Source: Saussurea involucrata (lineage: Eukaryota > Streptophyta > Magnoliopsida > Asterales > Asteraceae). From it: a stretch of 64,000 nt of DNA. Below are positions 57,783-64,000 of this stretch, piece by piece; position 1 is the stretch's first letter, and each line of letters opens with the position of its first letter. The stretch lies in NCBI GenBank assembly GCA_033807775.1, contig CM066317.1, positions 7,833,870-7,897,869 of the forward strand. Direction: 5' to 3'. The notes below the pieces were generated by a model. That model was not told the origin of the DNA. It saw nothing but the letters and a program-made list of their open reading frames with translations, and ran no database searches. A program made the translations under genes and the position numbers.

Positions 57783-58285
57783 GAGCATCCACAACAATGA
57801 AATTTCATTCCAATTGCAAATGGGCCGCATCAGCGCCACATCAGCTTTGCAATTATCTTGAAATTATCCCCCACAACAATGAAATTTCACTCACTTTCTA
57901 AAGTGACACATCATCATAAAAAACTATATTTTAATCAAATAACAACAAAACTACAATTAAATACTCTTTACTATAATTTAATAAGAAATATTTTATTAAT
58001 TAAATAACTATAATTAAATACTCTCTACAAAACTACAATTAAATATTCTCTATAAAACATCACAAAACAAGATTTGACATAAAGCAATTTCTAACTTAGA
58101 AATTATTCCCTACAATTTCTTATACTATTCACTGCCAGATCAGCAAAAAGTACTGATTTGACATTTGTAAATTACCAAAACCAATTTCTAATTTAGCAAT
58201 CATACTCACAACCACTACAATTTCTAATTTAGCAATCCTACATGGCACTTTTGCAATCCAAATGAAATCTTTGTTGTGGATGCTC
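57783..58285. mobile_element. Tourist-like MITE (503 bp)
   Basis: The ends GAGCATCCACAACAATGAAAT and ATCTTTGTTGTGGATGCTC (complementary) are flanked by TAA at 57780-57782 and 58286-58288. An internal CCACAACAATGAAATTTCA copy is present. Confidence 0.82.
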
Positions 58286-58590
58286 TAAGAGTAACTTTTT
58301 GGTGGCAGAGCAAACTTGGTTTTGCTTTCAATCACAATTACATTAGCTTGGCCATTGATGAATCCATGAGTTAGAGGCAAGATGCATGATTGTATCAAAT
58401 CCTTGGTGCAATCTTGTGATGTATTTACTACTAATATGAAATCAACCACAAATTGAATTAAATAATATCCTTGTATGTATGCAAAGCAATTCAAATCTTT
58501 CTTGGTGTATGGTGGATGACCCAAGAATAAAATCTTTCTTGTTCTTTTGGTCGAGTTTTCGCTAGTTATTTTAATGTTGGAAAATTTCAT
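58286..58590 (-). CDS. Unrecognised 101-codon ORF
   Basis: Starts MKFSNIKITSENSTKRT at 58590 and ends just inside the neighbouring MITE end. The stretch SQDCTKDLIQSCILPLTHGF has a vague similarity to the region before the P-loop of kinesin motors, too weak to name it. No introns or neighbours support a gene. It may be a decayed gene fragment or chance. Confidence 0.2.
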
Positions 58591-58605
58591 ATTCTATCCG
58601 GTAAA

Positions 58606-58626
58606 ACAAACAAACAAACAAACAAA
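58606..58626. repeat. (CAAA)n microsatellite
   Basis: Five tandem CAAA units. Confidence 0.8.
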
Positions 58627-59184
58627 GGAAAATGATGAACAAAATAGGTTAGGTTTAATTTGATTGTTAGCGGGTTGGGTTGGTCGGATTTTACGGGTTG
58701 ACGGTTTTTTGTACACCCCTAAATGAGTGTACCATGAATCAACCTTAAAGGGGAACAATTATTTCTTTTTATAAGTTAGTTAATACCAATAGTTCAACAT
58801 CAAACATTTTCTCATTCCTTCTAAGCATACCAATAAATACTAGACCTTTTTAATTACATAAAACCAACTTTTGTACAAGGAAATGAGAAATCAAATCAAA
58901 CTCTTGCAACCCATGCATCAATAAATAATTCATCAATTATTACATGAAATAGCAAGCAATTTATTTATAAGAAAAGACAAAAGAATCTTGGATAAACTAA
59001 ACTAGGAAAACAACAATTACAAAATGGCATAGATGAATTATGAAGAAGATTGAATTTCACATTAGGTAACAATTTTATTCATTTGCAATAACAATTCAAG
59101 TAAGGATGACGATGGATCATTTTACCTTGGATTTTGCTGCTAAACCGAGTAGAATCAAATCAATCGAGATGAAAAGAAGACAAT

Positions 59185-59217
59185 TAATATTATATATATA
59201 TATATAGAGAGAGAGAG
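59185..59217. repeat. (TA)n(GA)n microsatellite bounding a repeat
   Basis: It is followed by GTAAAATGCAAACTTTG and TTGTTGCAC, the same wording that follows the (TA)n(GA)n at 63783-63815. The two loci mark ends of one repeat family. Confidence 0.75.
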
Positions 59218-59929
59218 ACTCCGTAAAATGCAAACTTTGTATTTGTTGCACTTTTACAAACCGTAGTGCATATGTGAACAATCAGTGTGCATATCTTTGT
59301 TGTGCATGCTTAAGAACCATACTTCACCTTGTAAATTATTCTTCTCATCTACTAATGCCTAAAAATAAATAAAGTAAAGAAATGTGTAGGTTTTGGTTGG
59401 TTATTTACTTTTCCTTATAATAATCTTAAGTTTATAATTTGAAAAAAGTAATAACTATATTATAGAGTTTTTAAAAAAAAAACTCATCCACACTTAATTA
59501 AATAGGATATCTCAAAACGATACATTTTTTAATAAATAGACATAGATAACTTTTGATTTTTTCTTACATAAATAACAGAAAACGATAATTTTTTTAAATA
59601 CAACTTAAAATAGAAAATATTTTTTTGGGATTACTGTAGATGGATTTGCAGATATATATCAAATAAATTGCATAAAAAATATAAAAAATATTCAATACAT
59701 AACTTATTTTAAAAGTATCGACACGATTTTTCTAATGGTATAATTTACAAAATGAAATACATATTTTTAATGTATTGTCAGTTACAATTATCATTAATTA
59801 ATATAATAAGAGTACAAAGTGAAAAATGAGAAAAAGTTAGGAAAGAAAAAAAAGACAAACCACAAGGACTATAAGTGTAATTTACTATATGATCTAATAA
59901 AATGAAAAATGAAAAAGACAATGAAATGG

Positions 59930-60106
59930 TGAATGGACCAAAACACCCTTAATTTAACTAAGTTTTTTAATTAAAGTTGGTCAGAGGGACCAAAAGTGAA
60001 ATAAAATGACAACCACAATGACTAAAATTGTAATTAGTTTGTAAGAGGGACCAAAATTGATAATGGATGTCAACCACAAGGACCAAAAATGTAATTTACT
60101 CTTAAA
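59930..60106. repeat. Solo MULE-like terminus
   Basis: Read on the minus strand it starts GAGTAAATTACATTTTTGG and continues with GGTCCTTGTGGTTGAC and CAAACTAATTACAATTTT. It thereby matches the left terminus at 27319. No partner terminus was found. Confidence 0.6.
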
Positions 60107-60109
60107 AGA

Positions 60110-61440
60110 GCCTGTAAGTTTTCATAGTATGCCCATTGCATTATAAGATTTTAAGAAGTGACATGATCCCTACAAGTATTCATTGCATCAATTGTTGAAA
60201 TAGGTATGATTTTCACTTTTCAACCTAAAACTATTATCGAACTTAAAGAAATGAAAAAAAAACTTAAGATGTACACATCTCGCTTGAATGGAATTGAGTG
60301 ATTTGGATTGAACCTTACGTATGATTTGGGGTTAGCATTTGATGGTTTTCTTAAAAATATATGGAAAAATCGACTTTAAAGTTTATCTCTAAAACTTTAC
60401 GTGATGGTTTTCTTGGCCGTGATCCTTGTGCAAAATCGATTTTGGTTGGAGCAGGCAGGTATGCATAATTTTGAGCATTTCCATCGCGTGATAGAAATAA
60501 AAGTGAAAATCGTGTAAATTTATCAAAATTTGTTAGTAGAATAGGCATTGGTTTTCGGTAGGCTTCTTGTGCTCCATGTATCTTCTACTCTCTCGTATAT
60601 ACTGTTGTTACTGGCTTACTACTTGTTTTGTTCCAGATATATCCTCTGTCCAGATGCTTCGATTACCATCATCTTCATGCCATTTTCGGTACTTTAGTAG
60701 ATTTACGTTTTCAATGTGGCTTTTTTCACGTCCCATGGGTGATTCCCTCTGACCTAGATGTCGATTCCCGTCCCAACTAATTAATGGATTCAAGCTTTTG
60801 AAATGGTCATACCTTCTCTTTTACTGCATTGAAATTTTAGGCTTATGGGTTTGACTCTGCACCGTCATTTTCTCAATATCGAACACAAATTGAAGATTTT
60901 TTTTTCAAAGTAAGAAAACTTCATCTTTTATTGGTTTTTGAGTGGGTAAAGTTTGAACTTTTTTATCCGTAGGTTTCAGCTTAGTGTCACTTATTTGTTG
61001 TTGTTGCTTTATGGTGTGAAAGGTGATTAAACTTGTTAATCCATCTTTTAAACTTGGTGCACTTATGTGCTTGTGGGTATATATATAACCATAAGGATAA
61101 AATGGATCGCGGTTGGTTAAGTTTATTGATGCAAGATGGATCGTGGTTTAGTTTAAGTATATACACTTCGCTTTTAATAGGCTTTTCACTCATTTTGTTA
61201 TAAATCTCTAATTTTTTTCGATTTTAAAATATGTCGTACAACAATTTAAAGAATGATTTGGCTTTTCCATAATATCACTTTGATTGGGTTCTCAATTATT
61301 CCAAGATTTTGGTTCTAACAAAATTGAACATTGCTTTATGTAGCTCCATGAATTGAGCATTTCATTATTCTTCGACGAATTTCGTTTTCATTCATGTTTT
61401 TGCAATGTTGCCTTCTTATGCTACACTTATTTGAACATTG
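60110..61440. other. No gene seen
   Basis: AT-rich with short frames only. No domain or recognisable repeat boundary until the hairpin at 61446. Confidence 0.45.
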
Positions 61441-61445
61441 CATCC

Positions 61446-61473
61446 CGCTGCATTGTGCGGGTAGCCAACTAGC
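61446..61473 (+). mobile_element. Possible Helitron 3' terminus
   Basis: A hairpin CCCGC-TGCATTGT-GCGGG is followed after about ten bases by CTAG, the layout of plant Helitron 3' ends. The base after CTAG is C, not the expected T, and no 5' TC end was identified. Confidence 0.3.
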
Positions 61474-61479
61474 TTTAAT

Positions 61480-62177
61480 TAATATAAGTAACGATGTAAT
61501 CTCTAAATGAAGAATCTATTGGAATTGAATGCAACTTTTTATAGAGATTTTGGACTTTATGAACCTTTGGAGATGCTCTTACAATCTAACATTAGGGAAA
61601 GAAAATGACCAAAATTGAAAAATGCAATGGAACACAATTTAATATTAGGGAAGAAAAACTGACTACAATTAAAAAATGCAACAAATTTGATACTATAACC
61701 TCTAGGATATGGGCAAGGGATGATAACTAGTTAAGCTACCCACTCTATGTGTTCAATATATGAAATATGTAGTATTTGAGTCAAAAAGTAGGGGGGACAT
61801 GGCTCCCAAAGGCCCCTATAAGGTTCTAGGTTCTGCCACTCGTTGGGTTCCGGTGAGAATGATAAGAATAGGTCTCCAACCTTGGAAGCACATTAGGATG
61901 AGATGTATCGGGATGCACCAGATCAATTTTCTATGAAGCGTGATTCATGGGTTGGGTTTGAGATTAAAGGTAATCAATGGTTCAATTTCCTTCTTACATT
62001 TAAACAACAGATGCAACTAAAACAATCCAAATTTTAGTGAAAATAAAAATATCAATGTAAAGGAAGAAGAGGATGAGGATGTAAAGGAAGAAGAGGATTC
62101 AGCAATTTCTAGTCCTCGTCTATCTGGTATTTCATCCATTTTTTTCACCTTAAGTATTCTTCTCACATGATCCTTCG

Positions 62178-62180
<3 letters not shown>
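61480..62180. other. No gene seen
   Basis: No supported feature apart from a duplicated AAGGAAGAAGAGGAT phrase near 62060-62098. Confidence 0.4.

Positions 62181-62227
<47 letters not shown>
62178..62227. repeat. (TC)n(TA)n microsatellite
   Basis: Left boundary of the large foldback element. Confidence 0.9.
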
Positions 62228-62234
<7 letters not shown>

Positions 62235-63720
62235 GAAAGTTCCAATGAAAACTCAATTTTCATTATGCACGTGAGCACGAATCTCGGTCACTCCATCTCT
62301 ATTGATCCAACAACTTATATTAAGTAGAGTTTTTAATTAAAATTATTAATTAAGGCAATTAGGGGTAAAAAAAGAAAGATAATTTAAACTCACGCCTACC
62401 ATCTTTGACTTTTTATTTTCTTTTTTAGTTAAAAACTTTTACCCCATTAAAGATTAAAATAAATTATCTTCAAAATTACTAATATTTTAATCAAACAAAT
62501 TATATCAAAAAAACGAGAATTTCGTGTTCTTTGATATGACATCCATCTCAATATAGTTTTTTGTTGTTTTAACCAGTTTTTACGTGAAATGCTATATATG
62601 TGTTATATTCATTATGAATATTTATGTACGTTCAAGTGTATACAACACCTTGACACCGTAAGTCCGTAACTCAACATCACCTTCTTCAACACTTTTTCAA
62701 CGTCGTAAGGCATCGCGTTCTTCATCACCGTCACCCAACACCCATCGAGACGAACCGAGAACCTATCGAGTTTCGATTGTGAATCAGAGAACAAAAGAGA
62801 GCACGCCACGTCTCCACGCCTTCATGGGTCATTCATGTATTAATCATCATGAATAATGTATCATTCAAGATAAATAATACAACATTCAGGGTGAATAATA
62901 CACGATTCACGAACTTGTGTATTATGCATCCTGGATATTGTATAATTTATTCTGAATATTGTATTATTCATCATAAATAGTGAACGAATGTCCACCTTTC
63001 TTATTCATACTGCATGTGGACACATGGGGATGTGCATACATATTCATAATGAATAAAACCAAGTTTCGGTTGTGAATCGAGGAACAAAAGAGAATGCGCC
63101 ATGTGTCCACACCTTCACGGGCCATTCATATATTATTTATCATGAATAATGTATTATTCATGATGAAAAATACACTATTCAGGGTGAATAATACACGATT
63201 CATGATGTATGATACATGAATCATGAATTAATGTATTATTCATCAAGAATGTTGTATTATTCATCCTGAATACTGTATTATTCATCATGAATAATGAATG
63301 TACGTTCACATTTGTTATTCAAACTGAAGGTGGACACCCTGGGATATACATACATATTCATAATGAATATAACACATATGTAGCATTTCACGTAAAAACG
63401 GTTAAAAACAACAAAAAAACTATATCGAGATGGATGTCATATCGAAGAACACGAAATTCTCGTTTTTTTGATGTAATTTGTTTGATTAAAATATTAGTAA
63501 TTTTTAAGACAATGTATTTTAAACTTTAAGGGGGTAAGAGTTTTTAATTAAAAAAGAAAATAAAAGGTCAAAGATGGTAGGCGCTATTCAAATTTACAGT
63601 TTTGTCCCTAATCACTTCTCAATTAAGTTTATTATGTTTTAACCATTGATTCGTTTTCTAAATTTTGATCAATGGCTAAGATTGGTCCTCACATGCACAA
63701 TGAAAAATGAGTTTTCATCG
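62235..63720. mobile_element. Large foldback element with palindrome-array loop
   Basis: The arms 62235-62640 and 63350-63720 are imperfect inverted repeats (for example GCCTACCATCTTTGAC, and GTTATATTCATTATGAATA at the inner ends). The loop holds two tandem units of about 293 bp (TTTCG anchors at 62771 and 63064). These are filled with ATTATTCATGATGAATAAT-type palindromes. TA/GA microsatellites flank the element. Non-coding. Confidence 0.7.
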
Positions 63721-63782
63721 TGCATGTGAGGACCAATCTTAGCCATTGATCAAAATTGAACCCACCCCTATACACACATATG

Positions 63783-63814
<32 letters not shown>

Positions 63815-63815
63815 C
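63783..63815. repeat. (TA)n(GA)n microsatellite
   Basis: Right boundary of the large foldback. It is followed by GTAAAATGCAAATCTTG, as at 59217. Confidence 0.9.
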
Positions 63816-64000
63816 GCTTGTAAAATGCAAATCTTGCATTTGTTGCACCCTTTACAAACCCATCTCAACCATTGATATGTCCATGTCATTTAGTATTTTA
63901 TTAAAATTAAAAATATTGTTTAGGGTTAATATAGTAAATCGACAAATACAGATTTTTTGGTTATTTTTGGATAATATTGTAACTGATAGAACTAATCAAA

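Noticed and set aside
58286..58590. Kinesin motor fragment
   Set aside because: Only one short segment is vaguely similar and no P-loop or switch motif can be seen.

Overview
This is plant nuclear DNA. It is AT-rich, has spliced genes, and is packed with nested plant transposable elements: a Sirevirus-type Ty1/copia element, a Ty3/gypsy chromovirus, Mutator-like elements (MULEs), hAT, PIF/Harbinger and Stowaway MITEs, tRNA-derived SINEs and a LINE remnant. The families fit a eudicot. Asteraceae is my best guess from the general style of the repeats, but that is only a guess. Nothing here is prokaryotic, and no rRNA, tRNA or CRISPR locus was seen.

Two host genes look real. One is an intronless UDP-glycosyltransferase (37317-38975, minus) with a peculiar Pro/Ser-rich N-terminal extension. 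The other is a six-exon Raf-like MAPKKK of the MRK type (50166-54716, minus; 389 aa) with all catalytic residues and every splice site accounted for. Possible gene fragments are a DUF4408-like membrane protein (33996-34634), a MATH-domain piece present twice inside a transposon, a Pro-rich extensin-like stretch (39317-39691) and an orphan exon near 26321.

Layout. Positions 1-2441 are the right part of a MULE carrying an intact three-exon Ulp1-like cysteine protease. Positions 2442-5373 are AT-rich with MITEs. Positions 5374-26107 are a minus-strand Ty3/gypsy element arranged LTR - internal - LTR - partial internal. Its right LTR is split by a 12,542-bp Sirevirus (11039-23580) with 1013-bp LTRs and a 5-bp target duplication (TSD) AAACA. 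Positions 27319-36969 are bounded by long MULE-like inverted termini and a near-perfect 9-bp TSD. Nested inside are a 5.37-kb block with a mudrA-type MULE, a (TA)n-flanked foldback element, and a minisatellite interrupted by an hAT MITE. Then follow the UGT gene, a TIR element with a Pro-rich insert, a SINE, and a 2.7-kb palindromic MULE carrying two inverted MATH fragments (41740-44467). Immediately after comes a second, almost identical copy of the 5.37-kb block (44146-49519). The rest holds another SINE, the kinase gene with MITE-filled introns, Harbinger-type MITEs, a LINE 3' end and a large foldback element (62235-63720).

The main story is one MULE family whose GC-rich termini contain perfect CGATCG-centred palindromes. 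Within 64 kb it appears in three forms: transposase-bearing (two copies), Ulp1-bearing, and a doubly palindromic gene-capturing form. TSDs and breakpoints order the events: the palindromic MULE inserted, a mudrA MULE inserted 72 bp away, and then a 5.37-kb segment was copied about 16 kb leftward into a TA microsatellite. Lesions shared by both transposase copies show the gene was already broken before the copying.
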